From Desulfuromonadaceae bacterium (lineage in GTDB: Bacteria; Desulfobacterota; Desulfuromonadia; Desulfuromonadales; JAHYIW01): a stretch of DNA of 64,000 nt. Below, piece by piece: positions 18,175-27,830 of this stretch. The translations under genes and the position numbers were made by a program. Where the stretch lies: NCBI GenBank assembly GCA_019429445.1, contig JAHYIW010000013.1, positions 28,781 to 92,780 of the forward strand, read 5' to 3'. Each line of letters opens with the position of its first letter. The first letter of the stretch is position 1. Under the pieces are notes generated by a model. That model made no database searches and was not told the origin of the DNA. It saw only the letters and a program-made list of their open reading frames with translations.

Positions 18175-19182
18175 ATGAATGCTTTCAAAGTTGGTGGACT
18201 CAGCCTGTTGCTGCTTGCCTTGTTAATGTCAACTGCGACCGCGATGACCTTTAAAGTTGCCACGATTGCGCCGGAGGGTTCGTACTGGATTACCGAGATG
18301 CGCAAAGCCTCTGCAACGATCAAGGCGCAAACTGCTGGCCGCGTCAATTTTAAATTTTATACCGGCGGGGTGATGGGGGGAGAAAATAACGTCTTGCGCA
18401 AGATTCGTCTGGGGCAGTTGCACGGAGGGATGTTTACCGGCGGCGGGCTTGAACCGGTTTATCCCGACCTGCGTCTGTATAGTTTGCCGTTGCTTTTTAA
18501 TAACCTGGAAGAAGTTGATTACGTGCGCGAGCGGCTTGACGGGCCTTTGCGGGCCGGTTTTGAACAGGCTGGTTTTGTCAGTTTTGGCTTTGCCGAGGGC
18601 GGTTTTGCGCTGATGATGAGCAAGACTCCAATCCGTACCTTGGCAGATATGGACGGACGCAAAGTCTGGGTTCCGGAGGGGGATCGGGTTTATTACGAAT
18701 CGATGGCTGCCCTGGGTTTATCCCCGGTATCATTGCCAATTACCGACGTGCTGACCGGGTTGCAGACAGGTCTGGTTGAAGTTGTTGGCACTTCACCGAT
18801 TGGTGCCTTGATTTTTCAATGGCAGACTAAAATAGCCTACTTGACGACCACTCCGATGACCTATGTGATGGGGGTTTTTGCCCTGGATAAAGGTGCCTTT
18901 GATAAAGTCAAAGAGGAAGATCAGCAGGTGGTTCGAGACGTGATGGAACCGCTTTTTATCGCTTTTGATCGTCGTAACCGGATTGATAATCGTGAAGCAC
19001 TGAATGTGTTGCGTGAGCAGGGGGTGACAATTATTGATCAGACTCCGGTAGCGGCGGCCGAGTTTCGGCAGCGGACCCGCAAGGCCATCGATATTCTTGC
19101 CGCAGAAGGTTTTTTTGATCGTGAACTGTTGCGGCAACTCGAAGCACATCTTGACGACTTCCGGCGTTCACACCAGCCGTGA
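18175..19182 (+). CDS. dctP: TRAP transporter substrate-binding protein (DctP family)
   Basis: The periplasmic receptor of a tripartite ATP-independent transporter, 335 residues. A signal peptide of about 23 residues ends MSTATA. The mature protein starts MTFKVATIAPEGSYW and carries the family features MGGENNVLRKIRLGQLHGGMF, LRTLADMDGRKVWVPEGD and a conserved arginine likely to bind a carboxylate. Together with TatT and the fused-operon permeases it forms the uptake system. The ligand cannot be predicted from sequence alone; the symbol denotes the component type, not C4-dicarboxylate specificity. The stop overlaps the next gene's GTG. Confidence 0.93.
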   Translation: MNAFKVGGLSLLLLALLMSTATAMTFKVATIAPEGSYWITEMRKASATIKAQTAGRVNFKFYTGGVMGGENNVLRKIRLGQLHGGMFTGGGLEPVYPDLRLYSLPLLFNNLEEVDYVRERLDGPLRAGFEQAGFVSFGFAEGGFALMMSKTPIRTLADMDGRKVWVPEGDRVYYESMAALGLSPVSLPITDVLTGLQTGLVEVVGTSPIGALIFQWQTKIAYLTTTPMTYVMGVFALDKGAFDKVKEEDQQVVRDVMEPLFIAFDRRNRIDNREALNVLREQGVTIIDQTPVAAAEFRQRTRKAIDILAAEGFFDRELLRQLEAHLDDFRRSHQP

Positions 19183-19706
19183 TCGATTCGTCAGGCAAAA
19201 AAAGCGCCGCGCGCGTACTGACCATCCTCTGGAAGATCGGCAAGGGGGGGGAAGATCTGTTGCTGGTGGTGTTGTTGCTGGTGATGATCGGTTTGGCGGG
19301 ATTGTTGATTCTGCTGCGCAATGTGTTCGATAGCGGGTTGATCTGGGGGGACGAGCTGCTGCGCCTCCTCATCCTGTGGCTCTGTCTGGTCGGTGCCGTT
19401 GCTGCAAGCCGCGATGATAATCACATTAATATTGACCTGTTATCCCGCTTTTTACCACCCTCTGTGCAACTGATGGTGCGGATGTTCACCGACATGTTTA
19501 CCGTCGTCGTCTGTCTGGTTCTCGCGTGGTACTCGTGGTCATTTGTCCGTATGGAGATCGAATTCGGTGCGCAGGTTCTCATTGATTATCCATCCTGGCT
19601 GGCGCAGATCATTCTCCCGGCGGGATTTGGACTGATCGCGTATCGTTACCTCTGGCACTTCATTCGCCGGGCGTCATGCCTGCTGGGGAAACGGGCGGTA
19701 TCGTGA
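19179..19706 (+). CDS. dctQ: TRAP transporter small permease (DctQ family)
   Basis: The 175-residue small membrane subunit that pairs with DctM. Four hydrophobic segments are visible (about 24-45, 60-82, 100-122 and 140-160), with the family's ...WGDELLRLLILWLCLVGA region around residues 50-70 and a conserved short cytoplasmic start. It begins with GTG at 19179 overlapping the substrate-binding protein stop by four bases and overlaps dctM by 31 bases, so all three are translated together. Confidence 0.92.
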   Translation: MIDSSGKKSAARVLTILWKIGKGGEDLLLVVLLLVMIGLAGLLILLRNVFDSGLIWGDELLRLLILWLCLVGAVAASRDDNHINIDLLSRFLPPSVQLMVRMFTDMFTVVVCLVLAWYSWSFVRMEIEFGAQVLIDYPSWLAQIILPAGFGLIAYRYLWHFIRRASCLLGKRAVS

Positions 19707-20980
19707 TCCTGGGAGGGGTGTTGCTGGCCTTGGTCGCGCTTTGCGGGGCGCCCTTGTTTGCGGTTATCGCCGCAAGTGCCCTGCTCGGTTTTTATCGCGC
19801 GGAAATCGATCTTTCGGTGGTGCCGGTTGAGATCTACCGCTTGGCGGAAATGCCAATTTTGCTGGCGATCCCGTTGTTTACTTTTGCGGGCTATTTGCTG
19901 AGCGAAAGCAATGCCCCGCGGCGATTGGTGCGTTTGACCCAGGCATTGATCGGCTGGGTTCCCGGCGGTCTTGCGGTGGTCTCGTTGGCGACCTGCGCGA
20001 TCTTTACGGCATTTACCGGAGCTTCCGGGGTAACGATTGTTGCCCTCGGCGCGTTGCTCTATCCGGCCTTGCGCGAAGCCGGATATCCTGAATCTTTCAA
20101 TCTCGGACTGGTGACGACCTCGGGGAGCCTCGGATTGCTCTTCGCCCCGTCATTGCCATTGATCCTCTACGGGGTTGTTGCACAACAGGCGGATATCGGC
20201 GCCCCGGTGACGATTGATGCCCTGTTTCTCGCCGGTATTATTCCCGGTCTGTTGATGGTGGTTTCGCTGTCATGCTGGAGTTTTTGGGTCAATCGTGGCC
20301 GACGGCGTTCGCTGACAGAATTTTCCTGGCGGGAAGTTGCCCATGCGTTTCGCGCAGCGGTGTGGGAGCTGCCGCTGCCGATTGTGGTTCTGGGAGGGAT
20401 CTACAGCGGCTACTTTGCAGTTTCTGAAGCTGCCGCAGTCACTGCTTTTTATGTGCTGATTGTCGAAATCCTGATTTTACGCGATGTTTCTGTGCGTCAG
20501 CTGCCCGCGATTATCCGCCAGTCAATGCTGATGGTGGGAGGGATTCTCCTGATTCTCGGAGTGTCACTGGCTTCAGCTAATTACATGATCGACTCTGGTG
20601 CCCCCCAGAAGCTCTTCAGCTTGATCAATGAACACGTTTCAAGTAAATTTACATTTTTAATTCTGCTCAATATTTTTTTGCTATTGCTCGGGGCCTTTCT
20701 TGATATATTCTCTGCACTGGTTCTGGTGGTCCCGCTTATTTTGCCGGTTGCCGTCGGCTATGGTGTTCATCCGGTCCATCTTGGAATTATATTTCTGGCC
20801 AATATGCAGATCGGTTATCTGACACCGCCAGTCGGAATCAATCTTTTTATTGCCAGCTATCGTTTTAAAAAACCGATTACTGAACTTTATCTGGCGACAC
20901 TGCCATTTTTACTGATCTTGTTACTGTGTGTTGCCTTGATCACCTATTTCCCGATTCTATCGCTTTATCTGACTGACTGA
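19676..20980 (+). CDS. dctM: TRAP transporter large permease (DctM family)
   Basis: The 434-residue channel subunit with about 12 hydrophobic segments; it couples ion gradients to substrate uptake. Family features include FTAFTGASGVTIVALGALLYPALREAGYPE, GSLGLLFAPSLPLILYG and LGIIFLANMQIGYLTPPVGINLF. The ATG at 19676 lies inside dctQ. The final codons and stop are embedded in a GACT tandem repeat (20971-20985), so slippage there would alter only the extreme C-terminus. Confidence 0.95.
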   Translation: MPAGETGGIVILGGVLLALVALCGAPLFAVIAASALLGFYRAEIDLSVVPVEIYRLAEMPILLAIPLFTFAGYLLSESNAPRRLVRLTQALIGWVPGGLAVVSLATCAIFTAFTGASGVTIVALGALLYPALREAGYPESFNLGLVTTSGSLGLLFAPSLPLILYGVVAQQADIGAPVTIDALFLAGIIPGLLMVVSLSCWSFWVNRGRRRSLTEFSWREVAHAFRAAVWELPLPIVVLGGIYSGYFAVSEAAAVTAFYVLIVEILILRDVSVRQLPAIIRQSMLMVGGILLILGVSLASANYMIDSGAPQKLFSLINEHVSSKFTFLILLNIFLLLLGAFLDIFSALVLVVPLILPVAVGYGVHPVHLGIIFLANMQIGYLTPPVGINLFIASYRFKKPITELYLATLPFLLILLLCVALITYFPILSLYLTD

Positions 20981-21030
20981 CTGACAGGACCTTTATAAAA
21001 ATACTCTGCTCAATAGCTTCGGAGCGACCT

Positions 21031-21987
21031 TTGCCTTTTACCTCTGAACCACGTTATCTCGGAACTCTTCTGGATATGTCCTCTTCAGCGGTTGTTATCA
21101 CCGAGGTGAAACAACTGTTTCACGAAATTTATCCGCAGGCCGACTGTTTTTTATTTGATCATACCGCCCAGTCGGTTGTTGATCTTTATCGCGGACATTA
21201 TCCGCGATATCTGGCGTGTAATGTCGGGTTCCATGATCTCCAGCATACGACCGATACACTTTTGGCGCTGATGCGTCTTATTCACGGGGCCAGTCTGTCG
21301 GAACTTGTGCTCCCCGCCGATGATGTCGTTGTTGCCCTGAGTGCGGCGATGTTGCACGACACCGGCTATATCCAACGCGAAGAGGAGGTTGAGGGCACCG
21401 GCGCACGTTTCGGTCCTGTCCATGAGGAACGCAGTGTTGCGTTCACCTTGTCTTATTTTCGGCAACGTGGGGTTGCGCAGGCAACGACTGAATTATGTGT
21501 TGCGTTGATTTGTTGCACCCGTTTCAGCGAGTGTATCGAAGACCTGCCTTTTGTTGGCCTTGCGGGGAAGACCCTCGGTAAAATGTTGGCGTCTGCTGAT
21601 CTGGCCGGGCAGATTGCCGATCGGACCTACCTGGAGAAACTGCTCTTCCTCTATCGTGAATTTGACGAGGGGCAGATGGGAAACTACCGGGACGAATTTG
21701 ACCTTCTGCAAAAAACACTCGAGTTCTATTCACTGGTTGACCGGCGATTGCGGACCGATCTTGAGGATATGCGTCGTTATTACCGACCGCATTTCTCCCA
21801 GCGATGGGGGATTGATGATGATCTTTACGCCTCGACCATTGAGCGCAATCTGGATTATTTGCACTACCTGCTGACCCACCACCCCGATGATTATCGTGAA
21901 AAACTGAATCGCGGCGGTTTGATCGATCAGCTTGAGGCGCTTGAGGCAAACGATCAGCAAGCGTATCGCATGCTTTCAGCAGATTAA
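21031..21987 (+). CDS. HD-domain (metal-dependent phosphohydrolase superfamily) protein
   Basis: A 318-residue soluble protein of the HD/PDEase superfamily. Metal-binding histidines and aspartates are visible in VGFHDLQHTTDTLL and AAMLHDTGYI, the order seen in HD phosphohydrolases and class III cyclic-nucleotide phosphodiesterases. The substrate is unknown. A TTG at 21031 with GGAG seven bases upstream is taken as start; the first ATG is at 21076. It follows the TRAP operon by 50 bases with no terminator and converges on mazG, whose stop is only nine bases away. Confidence 0.8.
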   Translation: MPFTSEPRYLGTLLDMSSSAVVITEVKQLFHEIYPQADCFLFDHTAQSVVDLYRGHYPRYLACNVGFHDLQHTTDTLLALMRLIHGASLSELVLPADDVVVALSAAMLHDTGYIQREEEVEGTGARFGPVHEERSVAFTLSYFRQRGVAQATTELCVALICCTRFSECIEDLPFVGLAGKTLGKMLASADLAGQIADRTYLEKLLFLYREFDEGQMGNYRDEFDLLQKTLEFYSLVDRRLRTDLEDMRRYYRPHFSQRWGIDDDLYASTIERNLDYLHYLLTHHPDDYREKLNRGGLIDQLEALEANDQQAYRMLSAD

Positions 21988-21995
21988 ACGTTGTG

Positions 21996-22394
21996 CTACC
22001 GCGGGCTTTTTTTATTTAACTTTTCCTGTTGCTTGATTTTGTCCCAGAGAATACTCTGCTCATCGGGACAATGGATGGTCGGGTGATCACCAAACACGTG
22101 AGGGTGGCGTCTTTCAAGTTTTTGGTTGATGGAGGTGACGACATCCTCAATCGAGAAGCTACCCCGTTCTTCAAAAATACGGGCCAGAAAAACCACCTGC
22201 AGCAGGAGGTCTCCCAGCTCTTCGCAGATGGCGTCGGGGTCGTCACCGGTGAGTGCCTCAATAACCTCACACGCTTCTTCGGCAAGATACGGGATCAGAC
22301 TTTCGGGGGTTTGTTCCCGGTCCCATGGACACCCTTCGGGCGAGCGTAATGTTGCCATGATTTGAATGAGCCGATGAAAAGTATTTTCGCGCAT
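21996..22394 (-). CDS. mazG: MazG-like nucleoside triphosphate pyrophosphohydrolase, single-domain
   Basis: MazG enzymes hydrolyse nucleoside triphosphates to monophosphates and pyrophosphate. Conserved residues are present: CPWDREQTPESL, EEACEVIEAL, EELGDLLLQVVFLARI (the EExxE...ExxD metal motifs) and KLERRHPHVFGD. At about 132 residues the protein stops after WDKIKQQEK, where E. coli MazG (263 residues) would continue into a second domain; it is either a natural one-domain form or truncated. ATG 22394 is preferred; an upstream in-frame ATG at 22448 would add 18 residues. Confidence 0.85.
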   Translation of the reverse strand: MRENTFHRLIQIMATLRSPEGCPWDREQTPESLIPYLAEEACEVIEALTGDDPDAICEELGDLLLQVVFLARIFEERGSFSIEDVVTSINQKLERRHPHVFGDHPTIHCPDEQSILWDKIKQQEKLNKKSPR

Positions 22395-22541
22395 AGATTG
22401 TTCCGTCGATTCGGCGTGCCGCCACAGGGCTGAATTAATGGCGGGCAAGAGTGAATGAGTGAATTAAAATGGCTTGCATAATCCGGGCGGATAAGCTAAT
22501 AGAGAGTCGGCCAAAAGTCGACCCTTGCCCGCGAAACGTCC

Positions 22542-22569
22542 TTGACAAACTGCGGTTGGTCTTTATACT
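22542..22569 (+). promoter_or_regulatory. Strong promoter of the yceD-rpmF-plsX-fab operon
   Basis: TTGACA at 22542-22547, a 16-base spacer and TATACT at 22564-22569. Transcription should begin near 22576, which rules out the TTG at 22579 as the yceD start and supports the ATG at 22597. Confidence 0.85.
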
Positions 22570-22596
22570 AAGCGATTCTTGTCATCGGTGCAACTC

Positions 22597-23139
22597 ATGT
22601 TGATCAAACTTGAAGAACTAGGCTCAACCCCTCTGGTTATGGAGCGTAAAGAGCCAATCGCGTCCTTTCCGGAGCTTGAGCGTATCGGCCGAGCGAATGA
22701 ACTGACGTTTTCCGATGCAGTTGATTTGCTTCTGCATTGCAGTCAGGTGGGCGGTTTTGTCGAGGTGTGCGGGCGGCTTGAATTGACAGTGGAGGGGATC
22801 TGCAGTCGGTGTCTTGCTCCTGCGGTCATGCCGATCATCAGCGATTTCACTCTCACCTATACATCGGATTTTCCCGGTGTCAGTGATGAAGAGACCGGGG
22901 ATGAAGTTGAACTGAGTGCCGAAGAGATGAATTTGATTTCATTTCACGGCGACGAGATTGATCTTGCCACCGAGATTCAGGAGCAGATTATTGTTGCGTT
23001 GCCCGTTAAGCTCCTGTGTCGGGAAGAGTGCCAGGGGCTTTGCCCGCGCTGCGGTACCGACTTGAACCAGCAACCTTGTGCGTGCGAGCCGGAAGTATTC
23101 AATTCCCGCTTTGACGTTTTAAAAAAATTGAAGAGCTGA
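22597..23139 (+). CDS. yceD: YceD/DUF177 family protein
   Basis: A 180-residue cytoplasmic protein of the DUF177 family, which is nearly always found directly before rpmF. In plants and bacteria the family is linked to 23S rRNA accumulation; the mechanism is not settled. Cysteines occur as CSRCLAP and, near the C-terminus, [21 protein letters not shown], the typical metal-binding-like set. The upstream TTG at 22579 is too close to the predicted transcription start. It heads the operon with L32 and the fatty acid genes. Confidence 0.88.
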   Translation: MLIKLEELGSTPLVMERKEPIASFPELERIGRANELTFSDAVDLLLHCSQVGGFVEVCGRLELTVEGICSRCLAPAVMPIISDFTLTYTSDFPGVSDEETGDEVELSAEEMNLISFHGDEIDLATEIQEQIIVALPVKLLCREECQGLCPRCGTDLNQQPCACEPEVFNSRFDVLKKLKS

Positions 23140-23227
23140 GCCGAACAGGCAGTGTGATGGCGTGCTGCCAATCGCTAGATCATTAACCATTCATGAACAA
23201 TATGCAGTAGAAGGAGAACTTTCAGTC

Positions 23228-23407
23228 ATGGCAGTGCCGAAGAAAAAGACCTCAAAATCGAAGCGCGATATGCGTCGTTCACATGATGCGTTGATCGCCC
23301 CGGGAATTTCGACTTGTCCGGAATGTAAAGAACCGAAGCCGGCTCATCGCGTTTGTCCGAGTTGCGGCTTTTACAAGGGTAAAGAAGTCGTTTCCACCGA
23401 TAAATAG
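23228..23407 (+). CDS. rpmF: 50S ribosomal protein L32
   Basis: A 59-residue ribosomal protein beginning [20 protein letters not shown]. The zinc-ribbon form is present: CPEC and CPSC. AAGGAG lies upstream of the ATG at 23228, and the longer upstream frame is ignored. It lies between yceD and plsX, an arrangement conserved across many bacteria that ties ribosome and membrane synthesis. Confidence 0.98.
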   Translation: MAVPKKKTSKSKRDMRRSHDALIAPGISTCPECKEPKPAHRVCPSCGFYKGKEVVSTDK

Positions 23408-23418
23408 GACCCAAACCC

Positions 23419-24450
23419 TTGCGTGATAAAATAATCGTTGCGGTTGATGTCATGGGCGGCGACAATGCCCCCGCCATTGAAGTCTCCGCCGCTGTGCAGG
23501 CTGCACGTGACTGGGGTTTTTCGATCGTCCTGGTTGGCGACCAGGCGCGGATTGCAGCTGAATTACTCAAGCACGATCACCGTCGATTGTCGCTTGAAAT
23601 TCAACATGCCAGTGAAGTTGTCGGGATGGATGATTCCGCTTCCGATGCTGTGCGCAAGAAGAAAGATTCATCGATTCGGGTTGCTTTCGAGCTGGTCAAG
23701 GCCGGTCGGGCACATGCGGTTGTGAGTGCCGGAAATTCCGGTGCAACGATGGCGGCCGGCATGTTTGTCCTGAAGCGCCTCCCCGGGATTGATCGCCCGG
23801 CAATAGCGACAGTCATGCCGACAACCAAGGATCATGTCCTGGTTCTTGATGCCGGCGGCAATGTCGATTGCAAGTCACTCCATCTGGTGCAGTTTGCATT
23901 GATGGGGGAGGTTTATGTCCAACAGATCCTCGGCAAGTCAAAACCGGTGGTAGGGTTGCTTTCAAATGGAGCAGAAGAGAGCAAAGGGACCGAGCTGACA
24001 CGTGAGGTACATCAATTACTGAAGAACTGCTGCGCCGGTTATCGCGGTTATATTGAGGGGCGTGACGTTTTTAATGGTCAGGTTGACGTCGTTGTCTGTG
24101 ATGGTTTCGTTGGAAATATCGTTCTCAAGGTTGCCGAAGGGTTGGCTGAAGCGATCAAAGTGATGCTGTCCCGTGAAATAAAATCACGATTTTTGGCAAA
24201 AACGGGTTATCTGCTGATGCAACCGGCCTTTAAAGCGTTCGCTAAAAAAATTGATTACGCCGAATATGGCGGCGCTCCACTGTTGGGGATTGGCGGTACC
24301 GGAATGATCTGCCATGGTGGTTCAAATGAACGCGCGGTGATGAACGCGATCCGCATGGCACACGATTTTACCGCGCAACGTGTCAACGAAAAATTACTTG
24401 CGCATTTGCGCGAGGCGTATGATGGTTCTGCTGAGGTCGTTGACAAGTAG
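23419..24450 (+). CDS. plsX: Phosphate acyltransferase PlsX
   Basis: PlsX makes acyl-phosphate from acyl-ACP for phospholipid synthesis. The 343-residue protein starts [14 protein letters not shown] and shows [30 protein letters not shown] and [15 protein letters not shown], all conserved in PlsX. The start is TTG at 23419, eleven bases after rpmF. It lies upstream of fabD in the usual fatty acid operon. Confidence 0.96.
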   Translation: MRDKIIVAVDVMGGDNAPAIEVSAAVQAARDWGFSIVLVGDQARIAAELLKHDHRRLSLEIQHASEVVGMDDSASDAVRKKKDSSIRVAFELVKAGRAHAVVSAGNSGATMAAGMFVLKRLPGIDRPAIATVMPTTKDHVLVLDAGGNVDCKSLHLVQFALMGEVYVQQILGKSKPVVGLLSNGAEESKGTELTREVHQLLKNCCAGYRGYIEGRDVFNGQVDVVVCDGFVGNIVLKVAEGLAEAIKVMLSREIKSRFLAKTGYLLMQPAFKAFAKKIDYAEYGGAPLLGIGGTGMICHGGSNERAVMNAIRMAHDFTAQRVNEKLLAHLREAYDGSAEVVDK

Positions 24451-24503
24451 CCTCAGCCTGAGTAGAAAATATTGATCGGAACAGTTTCAGGAGTCATGCA
24501 TTG

Positions 24504-25421
24504 ATGATAGCTTTTGTCTTTCCCGGACAGGGATCGCAACATGCTGGAATGGGTAAGGATCTCGTCGATAACTTCCCTGTTGCCAGGGCGGTTTTTGAAG
24601 AAGCAAACGATGCCCTCGGCTGCGATCTGGCCACCCTTTGTTTTAATGGTCCCGATGAAGATTTGAAGTTGACAACCAATACCCAGCCGGCAATCTTGAC
24701 AACCAGTATCGCTGCTCTTAAAGTGCTGGAACAGGAGACCGGGCTGGTTCCTGCGTACGTTGCCGGACATTCGCTCGGCGAATATTCCGCGCTGGTCTGT
24801 GCCGGCGGGTTGACGTTTGCTGATGCGGTACGCACCGTTCGCAAGCGCGGCGCGTTCATGCAGGAAGCTGTGCCGGTCGGGGTTGGAGCGATGGCCGCAG
24901 TAATCGGGCTCGATGCCGCACTGCTTGATGAGGTTTGCGCGACAGCTGCGGCGGGGGAGGTTGTTTCTCCTGCGAATTTCAACAGTCCCGGTCAGGTGGT
25001 AATTGCCGGTCATGCGACTGCCGTTGAACGGGCGATGTCGCTGGCGCTGAAAAAAGGTGCAAAACGGGCGCTGCGACTTCCGGTCAGCGCGCCATTTCAC
25101 TGTTCTTTGATGGCTCCTGCCGGTGAAAGGCTGGACGAAGTACTGGCAGCGATTGAACCCGGTGCGTTGCGTCTTCCGGTAGTGACAAATGTTGAGGCTA
25201 CGCCGAATGTCGACGCTTCACGCATCCGCCATTTGCTGGTCGCGCAAGTCAGCGCTCCGGTGCGCTGGGATGACTCCGTTGTCCGCATGGCCGAGCTCGG
25301 CGTCGAGCGTTTCATTGAGATTGGTCCCGGAAAAGTGCTCTGTGGTTTGATCAAACGGATTGCCCGGCAGGTCTCTACGGCAAACATTGAGGATTGTGAC
25401 AGTCTGCAAAAAATCATTTAG
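24504..25421 (+). CDS. fabD: Malonyl-CoA:ACP transacylase
   Basis: FabD transfers malonyl groups from CoA to acyl carrier protein, starting each elongation cycle. The 305-residue protein begins with FVFPGQGSQHAGMG and has the nucleophile elbow GHSLGEYSAL with the catalytic serine; the partner histidine is in PFHCSLM. CAGGAG at 24488-24493 serves ATG 24504 (a TTG directly before it is an alternative). Confidence 0.96.
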   Translation: MIAFVFPGQGSQHAGMGKDLVDNFPVARAVFEEANDALGCDLATLCFNGPDEDLKLTTNTQPAILTTSIAALKVLEQETGLVPAYVAGHSLGEYSALVCAGGLTFADAVRTVRKRGAFMQEAVPVGVGAMAAVIGLDAALLDEVCATAAAGEVVSPANFNSPGQVVIAGHATAVERAMSLALKKGAKRALRLPVSAPFHCSLMAPAGERLDEVLAAIEPGALRLPVVTNVEATPNVDASRIRHLLVAQVSAPVRWDDSVVRMAELGVERFIEIGPGKVLCGLIKRIARQVSTANIEDCDSLQKII

Positions 25422-25464
25422 TTTTTGCGCGTGCGTTATATGTTGATTGATGAGGAGATAAACG

Positions 25465-26202
25465 ATGCCAAAAAACAAAGTAGCTATCGTGACCGGTGCG
25501 TCACGCGGAATTGGTCGAAGTATTGCTTTTGCACTGGCAAATCAGGGGGCGAATATCGTTGCCGTCGATATCGACTTGCCAAACACCGAAGCGACAGTGG
25601 CTGAACTTAAGGCAGTCGGGGTTGAGGCCATTGCCGTTCAGGGCAATGTGACCGCCGTTGCAGATGTCGAGAAAATGGTTGCTGCGGCTATGGACAAATT
25701 CGGTAAAATCGATATTCTCGTCAATAACGCCGGAATTACCCGCGATGCGCTGCTGCTACGGATGAAGGATGAGGACTGGGATGCGGTTTTGTCGGTCAAT
25801 CTCAAGGGGGCCTTTCTCTGTACCCGGGCTACCGCAAAGATTATGTCGAAGCAGCGTTACGGACGCATTATTAATATTGCTTCGATCGTCGGGCAGATGG
25901 GGAATGCAGGGCAGGCGAACTATTGTGCCAGCAAAGCGGGGCTGATTGGACTTACCAAATCGAATGCTCGTGAACTGGCACGTCGCAACGTGACTGTGAA
26001 TGCTATTGCTCCCGGCTTTATTGCCACCGAGATGACAGACAAGTTGCCAGAGAGTGAACGTCAGAAATTGACGACACAAATTCCAATGGAGCGTCTTGGC
26101 ACTCCGGATGATATCGCCAACGCGGTACTTTTTCTTGCTGCGGAAAGTTCCGCTTATATTACTGGTCAAGTCGTCGCCGTCAATGGCGGCATGTATATGT
26201 AA
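25465..26202 (+). CDS. fabG: 3-oxoacyl-ACP reductase
   Basis: FabG is the NADPH-dependent reductase of fatty acid elongation. The 245-residue short-chain dehydrogenase has the cofactor loop TGASRGIGRSIA near residue 12, the NNAG motif, the catalytic serine in NIASIVGQ and the YxxxK pair in NYCASKAG. TGAGGAG precedes the ATG. It lies between fabD and acpP, which supports the fatty acid role over other SDR functions. Confidence 0.96.
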   Translation: MPKNKVAIVTGASRGIGRSIAFALANQGANIVAVDIDLPNTEATVAELKAVGVEAIAVQGNVTAVADVEKMVAAAMDKFGKIDILVNNAGITRDALLLRMKDEDWDAVLSVNLKGAFLCTRATAKIMSKQRYGRIINIASIVGQMGNAGQANYCASKAGLIGLTKSNARELARRNVTVNAIAPGFIATEMTDKLPESERQKLTTQIPMERLGTPDDIANAVLFLAAESSAYITGQVVAVNGGMYM

Positions 26203-26256
26203 AACTGGATCCTGCCGATATTACGGTACGGCTAACTACAAACAGGAGGTTTAACA

Positions 26257-26490
26257 ATGGCTTCTATCGAAGAACGCGTAAAGCAGATTGTTACTGAACA
26301 ACTCGGAGTTGATGAGGAGCAGGTTACGAACGAGGCTTCTTTTATGGAAGATCTCGGTGCAGATTCTCTCGATACGGTTGAACTGGTCATGGCGCTTGAA
26401 GAAGAATTCGATATCGAAATTTCTGATGAAGATGCCGAAAAGATTCAAAAAGTTCAAGATGCAATCGATTATATTACTGAGAAATCCTGA
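26257..26490 (+). CDS. acpP: Acyl carrier protein
   Basis: A 77-residue, highly acidic carrier of growing fatty acyl chains. The phosphopantetheine serine is Ser37 in [17 protein letters not shown] lies before the ATG. The gap after the gene contains a perfect 11-bp hairpin that may help this abundant mRNA accumulate above its neighbours. Confidence 0.98.
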   Translation: MASIEERVKQIVTEQLGVDEEQVTNEASFMEDLGADSLDTVELVMALEEEFDIEISDEDAEKIQKVQDAIDYITEKS

Positions 26491-26500
26491 GCTGTGTACT

Positions 26501-26526
26501 GAAGGAGAGGCAATCGCCTCTCCTTC
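26501..26526 (+). promoter_or_regulatory. Perfect hairpin between acpP and fabF
   Basis: GAAGGAGAGGC (26501-26511) pairs perfectly with GCCTCTCCTTC (26516-26526) around AATC. The following bases are TCCTTTG, not a T-run, so it is a weak terminator at best. It could partly attenuate fabF or protect the 3' end of acpP mRNA. Confidence 0.6.
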
Positions 26527-26595
26527 TCCTTTGTGATCCGTTCAGATGTAGCGCATGTCGTGAGATAGAGTCACTGACAAAGGAAATATCGAACC

Positions 26596-27828
26596 ATGAG
26601 AAGAGTCGTAGTTACTGGTCTTGGCGCTGTTTCTGCTCTTGGAACCGGCGTAGAAAAGAACTGGCAGGCATTGATGGATGGTCGCTCCGGTATTGGTACG
26701 ATTAGCCATTTTGATGCGTCGGACTTGCCAACGTGCATCGCGGGTGAGGCCAATGATTTCAATGTCGAAGATTACATCGAAAAAAAAGAAATCAAAAAAA
26801 TGGATCGGTTTATCCATTTTGCATTGGCTGCCAGTGAAATGGCCTTGCAGGATTCCGGATATGTGATCACCGATGATAACGCAGAACGAGTCGGTGTGCT
26901 GGTTGGCGCCGGTCTCGGCGGGCTGCCGGCGATCGAGCAGTATCACACAGCTTTGACCGAACGCGGCTATAAAAAAGTTTCCCCTTTCTTTATCCCGATG
27001 GTCATTATCAATCTTGCTCCGGGAATGATTTCAATCCGTTTTGGTGCCAAGGGGCCGAATCTTTCGTCGGTATCGGCCTGTGCGACCGGTACCCATTCGA
27101 TTGGCGATGCCTACCACATGATTAAACGTGGTGATGTTGACATGATGTTTGCCGGTGGAACCGAGGCGACGATTACGCCCCTGGGCATTGTCGGATTCAG
27201 TGTCATGAAGGCATTGTCTTCACGTAATGATGATCCGACTGCCGCCAGTCGTCCCTTTGATCGTGATCGTGATGGCTTTGTTATGTCGGAAGGTGCCGGG
27301 ATCCTGATCCTTGAAGAATATACATCGGCCAAGGCCCGTGGCGCAAAAATTTACGGTGAAATTTGTGGCTACGGACTGAGCTCTGATGCCTATCATTTGA
27401 CGACCCCCGCACCGAATGGAGAAGGGGCGGCACGCTGTATGAAGATGGCTCTCAAGGGGGCTGGCATTGCCCCGCAGGATGTTGATTACATCAATGCACA
27501 CGGAACATCGACGTCATTTAACGATCTCTATGAAACGATGGCGATCAAGACGGTGCTGGGAGATCATGCGCGCAAGGTCATGATCAGTTCGACCAAGAGT
27601 ATGACCGGACACGCCCTTGGCGCGGCCGGGGGGCTCGAAGCGGTTTACTCATTAATGGCTATCGATCGGGGTGCCGTTCCGCCGACGATCAATCTCGACA
27701 ATCCTTCGCCTGAGTGTGATCTTGACTATGTGCCAAAAACCGCCCGGCAGGTAGCGGTTAAAGTGGCGATGTCCAACTCTCTTGGTTTTGGCGGGACCAA
27801 TGCCACGCTGGTTTTCCGGAAGGTTTAA
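26596..27828 (+). CDS. fabF: 3-oxoacyl-ACP synthase II
   Basis: FabF condenses malonyl-ACP with acyl-ACP. The 410-residue thiolase-fold protein begins [15 protein letters not shown] and has the active cysteine in [11 protein letters not shown] with the catalytic histidines in NAHGTST and GHALGAAGG. It follows acpP with a 105-base gap and ends two bases before rpiB. Confidence 0.97.
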   Translation: MRRVVVTGLGAVSALGTGVEKNWQALMDGRSGIGTISHFDASDLPTCIAGEANDFNVEDYIEKKEIKKMDRFIHFALAASEMALQDSGYVITDDNAERVGVLVGAGLGGLPAIEQYHTALTERGYKKVSPFFIPMVIINLAPGMISIRFGAKGPNLSSVSACATGTHSIGDAYHMIKRGDVDMMFAGGTEATITPLGIVGFSVMKALSSRNDDPTAASRPFDRDRDGFVMSEGAGILILEEYTSAKARGAKIYGEICGYGLSSDAYHLTTPAPNGEGAARCMKMALKGAGIAPQDVDYINAHGTSTSFNDLYETMAIKTVLGDHARKVMISSTKSMTGHALGAAGGLEAVYSLMAIDRGAVPPTINLDNPSPECDLDYVPKTARQVAVKVAMSNSLGFGGTNATLVFRKV

Positions 27829-27830
27829 TT

